A DNA stretch of 64,000 bases, taken from Hymenobacter lapidarius (GTDB taxonomy: Bacteria > Bacteroidota > Bacteroidia > Cytophagales > Hymenobacteraceae). The position numbers and the translations under genes are program-made. Position 1 is the first letter of the stretch, and every line of letters begins with the position of its first letter. The notes beneath the pieces were generated by a model that worked only from the letters and a program-made list of their open reading frames with translations, made no database searches and had not been told where the DNA came from. The stretch lies in contig NZ_MDZB01000096.1 in the NCBI RefSeq assembly GCF_001816145.1, positions 1-64,000 on the forward strand, given 5' to 3'. Shown here piece by piece: positions 63,879 to 64,000 of this stretch.

Positions 63879-64000
63879 TTACTTATTGCCGCGTTCGCCA
63901 AAGCAGCGACGGTCCATGTAGCCCACTTGCGTTTGGCCGTCTTTGTCGAGGCGCACGCGCACGAAATAGGCGTTTATGGTGTCCGTAACCTGCACTTCGT
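63879..64000 (-). CDS. 3' end of a minus-strand gene (partial)
   Basis: The minus strand has an open frame from the window edge to TAA at 63881-63879. It ends with EVQVTDTINAYFVRVRLDK and, further on, MDRRCFGERGNK. A shared terminator lies just beyond the stop, supporting a real gene end. The 40 visible residues look like a small beta domain; too little is present to name it. Confidence 0.6.
   Translation of the reverse strand, partial: EVQVTDTINAYFVRVRLDKDGQTQVGYMDRRCFGERGNK

Overview
The window looks like chromosomal DNA of a GC-rich member of the Bacteroidota, most likely Hymenobacter or a close relative in the Cytophagales. The reasons are: two secreted proteins end in type IX secretion (T9SS) sorting domains; promoters match the Bacteroidota -7 box TAnnTTTG (the octamer TACCTTTG recurs in front of guaB, rluA-like, rplM and gcvP); Shine-Dalgarno sequences are scarce; a thiamin-type TonB receptor is controlled by a TPP riboswitch; and a proton-pump rhodopsin is paired with its retinal-forming enzyme. 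The genus is inferred, not proven. There is no rRNA, tRNA, CRISPR array, transposase or prophage gene.

Layout. 0.1-5.5 kb: three tandem pairs of ferritin-like (desiccation-related family) genes, each a Tat-type lipoprotein followed by a non-lipoprotein partner; both genes of the third pair carry a frameshift. 5.7-10 kb: a small orphan ORF, queG, a frameshifted ruvB, a HIRAN-domain protein and an acyltransferase. 10-18 kb: a T9SS-exported FG-GAP repeat protein, a glutaryl-CoA-dehydrogenase-like enzyme, an amino-acid permease, and the riboswitch-controlled TonB receptor. 18.8-23.1 kb: rhodopsin and blh (plus strand) lie between that receptor and a minus-strand pair of a NadR-like kinase/aldose-epimerase fusion and a PnuC-type transporter. 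23-30.5 kb: rhodanese, DUF2071, a frameshifted hrpB holding an in-frame palindromic insertion, an FRG-domain protein, an SDR oxidoreductase and a frameshifted T9SS esterase. 30.5-34.6 kb: guaB and a complete partner-switching set (SpoIIE-like phosphatase, STAS protein, RsbW-like kinase). 34.8-49.2 kb: two SurA/PpiC-type isomerases, a MoxR ATPase, GNAT, an outer-membrane barrel protein, recA, a DUF3108 protein, a PhoB/PhoR-like two-component system, a pseudouridine synthase and a polytopic membrane protein. 49.3-52.1 kb: rplM-rpsI-rpsB-tsf. 52.1-60.5 kb: small and poorly known genes, several with a stress flavour (CsbD, DUF1206, Ala-rich lipoproteins). 60.8 kb to the end: gcvP and the 3' end of a minus-strand gene.

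Two themes cut across the layout. First, intergenic space is full of palindromic repeats of several families: six copies of a roughly 100-bp GTCATGC...GCATCT type, AT-rich TTAAGAGTT and TTGTTGGTTGTC types, GACGCGA types, and others; one AT-rich palindrome sits in frame inside hrpB. Second, five genes, including ruvB, are each broken by a single-base indel in a G/C-rich tract. That pattern suggests consensus errors in the assembly as much as true gene decay, so the five frameshift calls should be read with caution.

The strongest biological leads are the three-fold ferritin-like pair array, the rhodopsin with a glycine at the carotenoid-antenna (fenestration) position, the riboswitch/TonB receptor/transporter neighbourhood around it, the kinase-epimerase fusion, and the palindrome inside hrpB.
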